From Argopecten irradians (Eukaryota > Mollusca > Bivalvia > Pectinida > Pectinidae): a stretch of 64,000 nt of DNA. The stretch spans positions 27,754,952 through 27,818,951 of the forward strand of contig NC_091140.1 of NCBI RefSeq assembly GCF_041381155.1. Reading direction: 5' to 3'. Shown here one piece after another: positions 46,730 through 58,560 of this stretch; position 1 is the first letter of the stretch; every line of letters begins with the position of its first letter. The notes under the pieces were generated by a model. That model did not search any database and was not told where the DNA came from. It saw nothing but the letters and a program-made list of their open reading frames with translations. The position numbers and the translations under genes were made by a program.

Positions 46730-48125
46730 TTCCGTGAAATTCTTGTTGATTATCATTTTAATTTGTTTTTATATATGATTATTATATTGATATTTTATTT
46801 AATATTTTAGTGAATGAAGTTTTGTTTATATTTCATAATTATGTATTTGGTTTGAGAACATTCAAACGAAAACTTTAAGTACATGTTTCTTTTAAAGAGT
46901 GTTATTTCCTTTTTTTATAACTATGCTTTATAAATTAGTCCCTTATTATGTTTTAGTAGAAATAACTCCAATTTAACATTCAAAGCTACCTTTTGCCATA
47001 GAAATGTTTTTCGTACAGAGTATGAATTGATGCTATCAAATACAATGTATATACATTGAGTGGTATATAGTGTAAAAGAGTTGTAATACATTGTGCCTAA
47101 TCCCTTGTTATTTGTTATTTCTAGAATGAATATCTTTAAATCAAATGAATTGAGAAGTCAGAAAATGTTACTGTTTCCTGTGATAAATTATCATATCATT
47201 TGTCTAATGAGTATTATTACATGTACATGGAGTGGCCATATTACATTGGATATGTCAACTTTGAAGTGTACTGGTGTTGTTAAATCAAGAAGAAGGACGT
47301 TACATTTTGTAGCTCTGTTAATCAAACTTGTGATGGTCAGAATTATTTGTTAATATTATTTTCTTCATAGTGTTTTACCCTAGAGCTGGTTGTAAACTAT
47401 GCATTTCACCAGATGACGACATGACACGCATTGAATCATGGTTATTGTGACACATGTTGTTTACTTACTGTTCAAGATGCATGTGTCACGGTGATGATAA
47501 TACTGCAATTTATACACATACTTTAGCATTCTGCAATTCAAAAAAATCATAATCACACGAAAATACTTCAAATAAAAAATTCCAAAAAATTAATGAAATA
47601 TAGCAACATCTTATCCTGTGAAGAGACAAATCAAAAAGCTAAACGAGTTGATTTTGACCAGTAATTAAATGTTGCATTGAAATATGAGAAAACTAATAAT
47701 ACGGTTTGATTTCTTCGCCGAAATTTTTTTTTGCAGACATATGATTATGAATATTGTATTTTGTATGAACATAGACTGAGTGTGTGTATTGTATATATTA
47801 TGATAATGTCTATCATGCAAATCAAACTAAAAACGTAATACACCGCAATGTTTTCGTCGATTTCTGGCTTTTAAAGTTATATGTGCCATAACTAGTTGAA
47901 AGTTTTGGCATGTTAATTTTTCTTCATTAATCTATTGAAAACCTTAAGGTTTGATAAATTAAGCCGTGAAAATTATTCAAATGGATTCAGATGCCTCATA
48001 AACGTTAGTTACAACACAAAAAATTATGTACTGTAAAACTGTTGTTTTTTATGCCTTATGTATGTTTAGGTGGAAATTTTATGTAGAAATAATTTTACAA
48101 ATACTAATAACACTGTAAAATGTGA
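46730..48125. other. Intergenic, nothing recognised
   Basis: AT-rich with short open frames only. Confidence 0.4.
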
Positions 48126-48129
48126 AATG

Positions 48130-48420
48130 AAGTTGTAGACCACAATTTGGCTTCATGGTCTGGCCGTGGGTACTCATTTCGCTCCACTATAAATGTACAT
48201 AAAATGATTTTTTGCAGTGCTGCTAAAAATCATTATCTGCTCTGATTTGTATTTGTAAAATTCAAACAAATGTATTGAAAGTACTGTTATTTTCAAAATG
48301 TTGGTAACTTTTGGTGATGAATAACATATTAAAAGCTTATCTTGATTCGTTAGTATGAAAAATACGGCACATATAATTTTAAGCTTGGAAGGGATTTATA
48401 TCACAATTTTACAAACACCT
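48130..48420 (+). repeat. Dispersed repeat, copy b
   Basis: Colinear with 16610-16960: AATTTGGCTTCATGG, GTACTCATTTC, ATATTAAAAGCT and CTTGATTC in the same order. Diverged; no open frame. Confidence 0.6.
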
Positions 48421-50280
48421 GATTTTCATGGAATGAAACAGACCATGAATTGTTGTACAGTTGTATAAGCAAATACGCGAGTGTGAGCGTTTTTAATTAA
48501 CACATTGTCGACATCATTCCCTAGATTAAACTGTGATCTTACAACTTTTGTTTCTTTTATTATTTTGCACTGCTTTCTGAATACAGACCTAAATAAACAA
48601 AGTGCACTGTACCTAGGGACGCCACGTCAAAAGTAAAAAGGGTTGTGTCAACGTTAAAGTTTACTTCCAGAAAGAAACTACAACGGTGCAAACTACCATT
48701 GGTGTATTTTCATGTACGCCTCTAATCATATAAAGTGTCGTATGGAGATCATACGTATAATGTATATTAGAGGTGATAAAATCGTGTTTCACGACACACA
48801 TTTCACGCTAATATTTGTTTGCTCAAAGTTCTTTTTCTTAATGGTTTATATTGTAACAAAATACATGTATTGAATGCGTTAATTCATCGTTGATCTCACC
48901 TGTTCAAAACTAATTCTGAGCTAAATTGATGTCCCAAAAATAATTGTTTTTCAGCACATTACTTTGTAAAGAAGACAACTGATGGGTTTTCTGTTACAAA
49001 ACAGATAAGAACACAAAATTAGTTTTGGCAGTATTGGTAATAATCATTATATTTACGTCTAGTGTGAAGTAAACTGAGTATATATGGCCAAACATAACAC
49101 CAAGGTGTGATCGATATACAACCTCATTTATCAGTAGATATTTATGCGATATCTCGGGAATATTTCTATCTTAACCCATATCAAACGTCAGGAACAAGAA
49201 GTTTTCACTGTAAAAATGTGTTTTATTAATATTTATAAAGCATCATACATTTGTATATGAATATAAAAAAACAGGTCATAATGTGCTACCGGTTCTGGTA
49301 CATTTACATTTAAGGATGTTTTTGGGATTCAACTTGCAAGGTAAAAGTTGATTATTATTTTTTTGTGTGTAAAAGTAAAAAACGAAAATCGGTTCCTCAA
49401 ACCGTCACAATATAACACCTAATTGTGAAAAACCTACCCAAGCTATACATATGATATTATTGTACACGAATGTGTTTTGCCATGGGAAAATTTCATTGCC
49501 GTATGGATATTTTATTTGTCAATTCGCTGAACTATTGTTACGGATGAAATTCCAACATATAGCTGGGGGAATTATTAATAAATAATTATTCATGCGCTTA
49601 GAAATGTCTTCTCACTATATACATATATGAATATATCGTCAATGCAACTAAGTAATTATTTGTTTAAAAAATATTTAAAAAAAAAAAAGAAATTAAATTT
49701 CTTTAAAAATATGCATTATGAATACACAACATGAGTTGTGTCCCTTGGCTTACTGTGACATGCCTACTTCCTACTTTCGTTTTAACAATAACAACAATGT
49801 AAGGTATACCTATTTCTTATTTGTTACATTATGCACATATAATGTGTCTATTATCTTGACAGGTAGTCTGGTTACCAGACGATTATCAAACAGTATATCT
49901 GCGAGTAGATTTCATTTTATACCTATATTTTCTATCCATCTTGTGCTTGGAATCATGATAGTTGAGGCAGATTGAAACCGAAAGCAACAATATATTCTAA
50001 GATGTGACATTTGATTGTATGGTGTACCAGCTGATGTGCAAGTGATTGTAAGTAATATTTCAATTTCAATTATCTTTTGAACTTTTGGAAATGTTAGTAA
50101 TAGTTGATAGTTATATATATATGTAGTTATCTAAGATTGTTTTATAAGCCAAACTGCACAATGTATGTTGAATGACCAGTTTCACTGTAGCTGATACAGT
50201 TGCTATATCCAATAAGATATAAAGGTTGAGACACCCGTGTTTGCTTTGACCCTATACCAGACTTTTTGTGATAAATACCA
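48421..50280. other. Intergenic, nothing recognised
   Basis: AT-rich. Includes an A-rich run at ~49670-49690. An 85-codon open frame at 49718-49975 has low-complexity sequence and no recognisable family; I do not call it. Confidence 0.4.
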
Positions 50281-50282
50281 CA

Positions 50283-50530
50283 GGGGGCCAACTCAATGAA
50301 AATGGATGTTGTCATACATTTTTTTGTATTTGGAGGATGGACTGATGAGTATATATGACAGTCATGTGATTTTTTTCAAAAAATACGAGATTTGAAAAAT
50401 TATTAAAAAATCGGGATATTTTACTATAAAACAGAGAGGTAATATCCCGATTTTTTAATAATTTTTCAAATCTCGTATTTTTTTGAAAAAAATTACATGA
50501 CTGTCATATATACTCATCAGTCCATCCTCT
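50283..50530. mobile_element. Hairpin MITE, family 1, second copy
   Basis: CAGGGGGCCAACTCAATGAA plus AATGGATGTTGTC matches the ends of the element at 7587-7850. The centre is a nearly perfect palindrome (AATATTTTACT in one arm; ATTACCTC in the other) flanking ATAAAACAGAGAGG. The right arm stops at CATCCTC, so its outer ~35 bp are missing. It lies ~0.4 kb upstream of copy 4. Confidence 0.85.
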
Positions 50531-50901
50531 GTTCTGTTCTGCCACGAGTCAAAATAAATCAGCGAGCTATATACGTACACTAACCTATAGTTCACATTTA
50601 ATCATTTGACAATGTATAGATATATGATTCAGGAAATAGAAATTAAGGCGTCATCTTAAATTTGTTAAAGTGAAGTTTTATGTTTAGATATATTATTCAT
50701 ATACAATTAATCATTCATAGGAAGCATGCATATTCAATACTTAAGAATTACAGTCTATGCATTATACTATCATTACTCATATTCTGTTTTATTATAAATA
50801 TAATAAGTTTCGTTTCGAAAATAATTTTACAATAATTGTACACGAAATACTGCTATTTGCTTATGCATATCTTCCATAATAATTTCAGATCTGCACATAA
50901 A

Positions 50902-53900
50902 ATGGCATCGAATGATAACTACCTCTTCGTGGCAGCAATAGACTTTGGCACTACTTACTCCGGATATGCTTTTTCCAGTAAGGATGACTACGCAAAGGAT
51001 CCGATGGAAATACATGCAAATGTTTGGAACTCTGGGACCATGATGTCACAAAAAGCTCCAACAGCTTTGCTGCTTAACCCAAATAAAACTTTCCGCTCGT
51101 TTGGCTATACTGCCGAAACAGACTACACGCAGATAGCGGAGGATGATGACGACGATCCCAGCAGATACTATTACTTTCATCGCTTCAAAATGCTGCTACA
51201 CAACAACAAGGTAAGTTGATTAATATAAATGAAAGGTCTTGTGAATGTTACACATGTACTATTAATTTAATGTTGGACCTTATATAGTTTTTATTCAGAC
51301 TATAATTAGACCTTTTGAAACGAGCCATATATTTCCACGTTTGCATAATTTATCATATCGTTAAGTTGTGTACAACCGTACACACTTTTTTGTAGTGATA
51401 AAGTTTTGCTTTTTATTTATTTCTTATTTATTTATCTATATATGTATCATTTATCTATTTAAGGAAATAGTAGTTATTTACTGCACTGACACAGTCTAAA
51501 TATAACAGATATTGCAATTTTAATCTAATTCATATACATGTTGAGACTAGGTTTTACATGGTTAGTTTTCATTGGTGTATTATTTTTCTCTTTTGTTGCG
51601 TTCAGAATCTAGGAAAAAAGACGATGATTAAAGATGAAACGGGCAAGTCGTTCCCAGCCTTCGATGTATTTGTACATTCGATACGGTATCTCAAAGACCA
51701 CGTGTTTGAAACCGTCAAGAAGGGTTTTACAGATCTCTTACAGAAGGATATGAAGTATGTTCTTACCGTTCCTGCCATTTGGGATGACAACGCCAAACAG
51801 TTTATGAGAGAAGCGGCAGAGAAGGTGATTTAAGTTGACCGAAATGTTAGGTTCCTGTTAGATACCTTATGTATATCTTTTCATCGACGATCACACACAT
51901 GTGCTCAAAATGTCAGCATTATAAGTTTGCGCTATCAATGACATTATTTCATTGAAATCTGTAATATTTGTTCATTTTATTTTAGTTGTTAGTATGCAGT
52001 GGGAATGCTACTTTATACATTATATGTACGTTTATGTTTTTTAATAGCATATTGCATTTCTTTTCCAAATTGAATCAATGTTTAAATCATAACATGGCAT
52101 GGTATTGATGGTTTTATTTTTTATTATTTATAATTGTTATACTGTGTTCAGATAGTTTGAAAATAAATTTTGATTTCAGTTAATATGAACTGATTTAAGA
52201 TAATTTGACAACTTTTGAACTGATTTAAGATAATTTGACAACTTTTGTGTTCATTTGAGATAATTTTCTAAAACATGCACACTGATTTAAGATGATTTGG
52301 AAAGGTGTGTACTAACGTAAGATAATTTGACAGATTATGTATTGTTTTAAGATAATTTGAAAACTTGTGTACTGATTAAATATAATATGACAATTCGAAT
52401 CAAACTAATCTTTATATACATATATATACGTTACCATAGGCTGATATTAAAGGAACCCAGTTGATGATAGCACTGGAACCTGAAGCAGCATCCATCTTTT
52501 GTCAAAGTCTTCCGGTGGAGACGGCAGCTAATCGGACTTTCATGGAATCAGCTAAATCTGGGTCCACCTACATGGTTGTAGATTTGGGAGGTAGGGCTCA
52601 GTTTCAAACTTTATAAAGTATCATTACTTTATCTATGACTGGTGAACTTCTGATTTCTATTTTGATTTCGCGTAGTTCCATTTAATTTCCTTGATTATAT
52701 AAAGAACATGAGATTTCTAAGACTGCCGCTGCAAAGTGATCTTAATGAGCAGGGTTTTTTTTATACAGAGATAGTCTCTAAGGCAGGTTTGATTGTACAA
52801 TTAATTCCTTACAGGGGGAACAGCTGATATTACAGTTCATCAGCGCCAGGGTGATAGAACACTAAAGGAGCTGTTGCCAGCCACGGGTGGAGCTTTTGGC
52901 GGGAAGAGCGTAGACGACGAGTTCTGGAAAATGTTCGGACAAATTGTCGGAGAGACAAATCTAAACTTATTGAAAAGAGAAAGCATGGAGGATTACCTTG
53001 ACTTATGTAGGGACTTTGAAACTAAGAAACGTGAGGTAACTGGTGAAGGAGAAAAGAACGTTGGGTTTACAATACCAGTGACTCTAATAGACATACTCAA
53101 AAAGGACAAGCGGAGACAAAATTTGACGAAATCTGTTCAAATAAGTCCATTTGCCGACACAGTTGAATTGAAGAAGAATAAGTTATGCATTAGAAGTGGG
53201 CAATTCCGCAAGCTGTTTACAAAAACCGTGGACGGCATCTTATCCCACATGGAAAACATACTTTATAAACCAAAGTTCAAACACATTCAACACATACTTA
53301 TGGTTGGTGGTTTCTCAGATTGTCAACTTTTACAAAAAGCAATCCGAGAACGACTTACCCAGAAGAAGATCATCGTTCCTATTGATGCTGGTCTTGTTGT
53401 CCTCAAAGGCGCGGTATTGTTTGGACACATGCCGAAAACTATCAGTGGAAGAGTCGCCAGATACACTTATGGCACTCAAAGTTGGCCGGTCTTCAACCCA
53501 AACATTCATCCGGAAAGCAAAAAGGTCGTCGTCAACGGAGTACCACATTGCAAGGACGCATTTTTTAAATTCATCGAGATCAACCAAGATCTTGTTCCGG
53601 GGCACAGAGAATCACAGGTATTCAAAGCGCTCATCACAGGAGAAAAATGCCTGGAATGTGCTGTGTATGCCTCACCGAATCCCGATCCCGTGTTTATAGA
53701 TGAAACAGATTGCATCATGCTAGGAGTCCTTAAAGTTCCTCTAAATCCGGCAAAGAAGAACGTGAAAATTGAAGAAACTTTAATATTTGGGGAGACAGAA
53801 CTTGCTGTTCAGGCAAAGGATATTGAAACGGGAGAACTCTATGAAACGCAGTTCAATCTCTTGTAAGTAAAAAGATAGATTATATATATTTTAACCACTG

Positions 53901-54817
53901 TGGTAGATTGCTGTCTTCCGTGTTATGTTAAAATGTTATTTATTATTATTGAGAATTGTTGAAATTCCCTTCAGTCAAATTCCAGCTGATTTAGAATAAT
54001 CAGCCGTGGTATAAAGGTCTATTTAAAGATGCTCCACCGCCGACAGTCCATAAATGATATTCATCATTCTAACAATAATGTGTTCTTAATCGTGTATATA
54101 TATGCTTAATAAACACAAAACATAAAATAAAATAATTTATTACGCCTTTGGTGCATGCGCAATCAGTACTTCATTCCATATAGAATATAGTGCCACGGAA
54201 TTTTTTCGGGATGCAATTAATTATTTTTTATATTTTTAACTTGATGTATAATTAGAAGGTCAAACTTTTCTTTGGTGGTAATGGTGTAAAGTAAGTAACT
54301 TTTGCAACAGAAGAAAAATACAAAATCGTCTGCTGCTGTTTTTGATAGTGAAAAAATACCATTTGTCAGCGGTGGAGCATCTTTAACAATGTAATAAGTT
54401 TAAACAGTATCTATCCTTATATTAATATGTATACATACAAAGTATAGAATATATGGTAACTGGAAAACAAGCTTAAATCTTATTAATATACAAATCCCTT
54501 TCCCGGAACTCATTATTGGTTAATAGTATTTATGACCTATGACGTCTTGTTTTATTGTATTGATGTTTAATAAATAAAATTACGATTTAGAATTTTATTA
54601 TCAAGGCATTCTATCAGATGCTTTGATAATCAAACACAGTTGAAAAAAAAATCAGTAGACATATAGTTTTACGTACAATATCACCAGTGGTAAGCTTCTG
54701 GAGTTAAGCTGGTGACAAGCTTGGTAAAACACATTAAGATATCACAGTTTACAACATACTTCTTTTATAATGATTTGTAATTGATTGATGTTTTTCTTGG
54801 TTAACAGGAAAGATTGA
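50902..54817 (+). CDS. HSPA12: HSPA12-like HSP70 family protein, copy 4 (5 coding exons)
   Basis: Exons 50902-51210, 51606-51824, 52440-52590, 52815-53862 and 54808-54817 join to 578 residues. I chose the ATG at 50902 (AAAATGGC), 13 nt after the leader acceptor TTTCAG at 50888, rather than an in-frame ATG at 50836 that lies before the splice site. IDFGTTYSGYAFS is at 13-25, LTVPAIWDD in exon 2, ALEPEAAS in exon 3, VVDLGGGTADITVH across intron 3 (DLGG 224-227) and LMVGGFSDC in exon 4. Where the other copies read GQQVTPGH this one has NQDLVPGH. The acidic stretch is AEDDDDDPS. The intron 2 donor GTGATT is weak. The terminal exon is the shortest: L-K-D-stop. A damaged duplicate of its 3' half follows 0.4 kb downstream. 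Confidence 0.93.
52186..52395 (+). repeat. Tandem array in intron 2 of copy 4, ~30-33-bp unit, 6-7 copies
   Basis: Units of ACTGATTTAAGATAATTTG plus ACAACTTTTG, the first two nearly identical and later ones diverged (GATGATTTGG, GACAGATTATG). They end ~45 nt before the exon 3 acceptor. Confidence 0.85.
54027..54382 (+). mobile_element. TTAA-flanked MITE in intron 4 of copy 4
   Basis: AGATGCTCCACCGCCGACAG at the left and CAGCGGTGGAGCATCT at the right, bounded by TTAA at 54023-54026 and 54383-54386. 356 bp, closely similar along its length to the copy at 46022-46376 and inverse to that at 38757-39101. Confidence 0.9.
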
Positions 54818-55074
54818 ACATTATGTGATGGATGACCAGAGAGCCAATCCTAGGGACATCATTACATTCTGGAAGCAACGGGAAATGTAATTGAAAAGAC
54901 GATATTGGAAATGATACAATGTCTACTAACATTAATTGTTAAATAGAAAATGTATTACAACTTGCGAAGAGGATGACCAAGAAAGTGATATATAATATAA
55001 TACATTCATGAAAATTATAACACAATTAAATTAGGTATTACTACGATATGTAAAATACACCATATTTAAAACAA

Positions 55075-55080
55075 AATAAA
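55075..55080 (+). promoter_or_regulatory. Candidate poly(A) signal for copy 4
   Basis: AATAAA in ACAAAATAAACCAG, ~260 nt after the copy 4 micro-exon stop. Confidence 0.5.
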
Positions 55081-55263
55081 CCAGTTTGTAAATTTGCGAT
55101 GTTGGGAGGCCTAAAAGAGGCTACAAAACATACATAGTCCTTTTAAAATCAACTGACACTGACTGACATCTAGTTTCGGTTGGTAAACATATCACTAATT
55201 ATCAAAAGATGAAATCTAAAAATTATGAGAAGATTTTTAGGAAATTGCTAGAAAATTTCTTTT

Positions 55264-56890
55264 AAGTAGTATCATTACTTTCAGTTCACGTGAATCTCTG
55301 TGAACTTCAAGCTATTTTCAACACTTGATTTACAGCGTAGTTCATCTTATTTCACCTTGATTATCTAAATGTAACATGAGATTATCTAATTGAGATAACG
55401 CTGCAAGGTAAACTCAATAAAGCCAGAAAATTGTCGGATATGGTTATTTGATAAATCAGATGATGTAAGTATTATAAGGCACTGGTTTGACAGATAATAC
55501 ACAATGCAGTTAAAATCCGTTTACAAGGGAAACATGCTGACTAAAATTACAGTACATGTTTGACATCTCAGATTTCAGTGGCACGTAGACATTACTAAGG
55601 TTCATGGCGCGACTTATAGCCCATGGTGACCCTACTGTCTTTTGGCGGGAAGAGTCTTAGACGACGAGCTTCTGCGAAAATGTTTTGTCTGTCCGATGTA
55701 ACATGTGGGCGTCAAATTGTTTTCGTGAGACGAATTTAAACTACCTCCCTTGTGAAAAGATTAAAGCATGGAGGAAATCAATAACGAGCTTAACTTATTG
55801 TAGGAGCTAACATTGAAACTTTGATACGTGAGCTTAGTAAAATTACCTGGTTGAAGGAATTTTTCTAGTTACGTATTAGATGTTACAGTTACCTTTCAAT
55901 ACCAGTATTGATCTAATTAGACATGATACTTTGTCTGACATTGGTCAAAAAGATAAGTTTAGTCAAAGTACTTAACAGTATGCAACTTTCTGATAAATCT
56001 GTTCAAATTGCAGTCAATTGCCGAACAGATTATGAATTTTAAGAAAGAATACAGCTGATTTATGGACTGTTAAATTATCGGCACTATTATTGCCCGCAAT
56101 GCAGTTTACATAATGCCTACTTACCTGTGACGGCTCTGTATCCCATCAGTGGAAATCCTTAAGTTCCTTTAATAAACCCAAGTTCAAACTGCGACTCGAA
56201 TTTCGCACATACTTCAATGAGTGAAATTGACATTGAATACAGATTGTTCAACTTTTACAAAACAGCATGATCAACGGTTTTTAACTTACACCTAGAAAGA
56301 GATAATCATTTTTTGGTCCCTTTTACAATGGCTGGTCCTTGTTAAGACCTCGAAGAAGCCGGTATTGTACACTGTAGCACATCATTAACGAAACGATTAG
56401 TGGAAGAGACGCCCAGATACATTATGGTACTCAAAGGTTGGCCTGGTCCTTTAACCCAATTTAGATCGGGAAAGCTGAAAAAGGTCGTCGTCAATTATGA
56501 GGAGTAACACATTGCAGGAAACATTTGCATTTTTTGTGAAATTTGAAAGTCATCGAGATAACCTTAGATCATGTTTCCTACAGTTGCCAGTAAATGCAAT
56601 CATGAGAATCACATATTCATCAGCGCCTCAACACATTTTGTCATTGAAGATACATAAAACCTGGAAGATGCTTTGTAAATTGCCTCAAAAAAGTCACCGA
56701 TTAATCCTCCAGATTTATATTATCTGAAAAAGTTACTGCATCAAATTGCTAGTGATTGTCACATTGGAAAGTTCCTCTAGGGAATCCTGGCAAAGATGAC
56801 GACAATTGGTGTTGAAAGAAACTTACATATTTGGGGAGACAGATTTTGATGTTCAGGCCAAAGGATACAAAACTTCTTGGATGTTAGGAG
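55264..56890 (+). pseudogene. Damaged partial HSPA12 copy (intron 3 plus exon 4), duplicate of copy 4
   Basis: Colinear with copy 4 from mid-intron 3 (AGTATCATTACTTT, GTAGTTC, ACCTTGATTAT) through the exon 4 acceptor (~55577) to TTTGGGGAGACAGA near 56840. Recognisable blocks include GGCGGGAAGAGTCTTAGACG, AATCTGTTCAAAT, GTTCAACTTTTACAAAA, AAAAAGGTCGTCGTCAA and TTCAGGCCAAAGGATA. The presence of intron 3 shows a DNA-level duplication, not a retrocopy. The exon 4 part is ~1.3 kb against ~1.0 kb in the parent because of dozens of 1-15-nt insertions besides substitutions. All frames are closed. Exons 1-3 are not visible. Either a decayed tandem duplicate or poorly corrected sequence of a duplicated or allelic copy. 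Confidence 0.85.
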
Positions 56891-57940
56891 TTGATTCGAG
56901 TGTTAAAGATTGAGAAATCAAAATGGTTATAAAGTTTCAGTATAATACTGCAAAATTGGAAAACGATCCAAAGGAAAACAGAATTAAACTAGGCTGAAAA
57001 AACTAATACGAAATAAATTGGTTGTTTTATTTGGTCGTAATGTATTTATAAAATTGATTATATTTTCTTCACATTCTTTTACAGGTCCAGTTATTCTAAA
57101 TAACATCTAATGCATTTCATATCAGCACCTTCAATTCAAGAGTAAGTCTTTTTAGTTATAAAGTTTTTTATAACAAGAAAAGTATTCAAGCTTTAATTGT
57201 ACCTATGTACTGTCTATATTTAAATTTGATATCTTCTATTGGTGTAAAAATCTATAATAGTCATTTCTTCAGATATCAAGAACAACCTTAGCTTGTTATA
57301 ATTATATTAAAATATCTATATATAGTATTAATCCCAAATACTCGTTTAAACATTACTTTGTCATTTAACTGACTAATTATGAATGACAATCAAGGATTTC
57401 CTTTTTAAACTAAAATGTATCTAGCAAGTTTAAGAACACCATACTATCTTTAATACTTCAAAATAATTAATGGTTGTCAGACCGTTTATGTTGTAACATA
57501 TATATACCTAACGTATATTGTCATAAGGATGGATCTTTTCTTGCTTCATAACTTCACTTATACTACTTTGGCAACATGATCGGGATTGAAAGAGGGGAAA
57601 GAGAGGAAAGAGAGAAAAAATTCTCTGTCAGCGTATCAGCTGTTTACCGGTATATGACTTTATCAAGTTTCAAGTACATGAATGTATTTATATTAACTAT
57701 AAAACTAAATAACCTGAGTTAATTAACTAAACGACATGTAAATGGCACGAAGGATGTTTTTTGTCAAAACATGTTAATATTTTTCTCTATGTCTATCAAG
57801 TTTGTAGTACATTACAACATATATTCTAACAAACGGTAACGGCACGAGTTACCTAAATGACAGATATTGTCATCAGTGTCCTTTTCTAACTACAATTTGT
57901 AAATATCTTCTTATTAAACATTATGGAAAGTTGTTCAGCA
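56891..57940. other. Intergenic, nothing recognised
   Basis: AT-rich sequence after the damaged copy. A GAGAGGAAA-rich purine run lies at ~57580-57620. No gene or structured repeat was recognised. Confidence 0.4.
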
Positions 57941-57974
57941 AAATTTGGAGCAAGGATAGGTCCAAAATTCGGAT

Positions 57975-58560
57975 CGCAAATTCACTCAGAAATTTTACTT
58001 TGACATGATAATTTACTTTGAAATTTGACTATTGGTTCCAAAACTGTTTTCATAAGGGACTTGAACATGATAATTTACTTTGAAATATGAATATTGGTAG
58101 AAAAACAGTTCTTATAAAGGCTTGGTTCAAGAAAAAAAACATAATTGTAGTATATGATTTAATGAAGGATAGTGACACGCTTACTTTTTACTGTTTTGAT
58201 GAATTGATACAAATCTATCAGATTAGTACTAATTTTGTGGAATATCACGGTTTTATTATCTGCTATCAGAGAATACCTGAATTCGACTGACTCTGAAATA
58301 TGTCAAATTTGTTTCCTACTTACAATAAATATTTCATATTGATCTGTACAATGTAATGAAAAAATAACATACTCCTACCGGGAGGAGAAGATGGGAAGAC
58401 TTAATTAGTTCAGTCGAATCATTTGAAATGGGTTGATATTTCTAAAATTTCCTTTACAGTAACGAAAATTATAAGCTTCAGTGGTTTCAATATATATTAT
58501 AGCAGATTCACTCAGCAATTTTACTTTGACATGATAATCTACTCTGAAAAAAAAACATTG
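57975..58560 (+). repeat. Local repeat with three partial copies of a ~63-bp unit
   Basis: ACATGATAATTTACTTTGAAAT followed by ATTGGT and AAAACTGTT/AAAACAGTT occurs at ~58003 and ~58067. The leading part (GATTCACTCAG.AATTTTACTTTGACATGATAAT) is repeated at ~58503. An imperfect local duplication. Confidence 0.75.

Noticed and set aside
50836-50901. Upstream in-frame ATG as start of copy 4
   Set aside because: It lies before the 3' splice site at 50888; the paralogues all start just after the equivalent acceptor.
53196-53699. 167-codon open frame overlapping exon 4 of copy 4
   Set aside because: Shadow frame of the HSPA12 coding exon, which carries the conserved ATPase motifs in the other frame.
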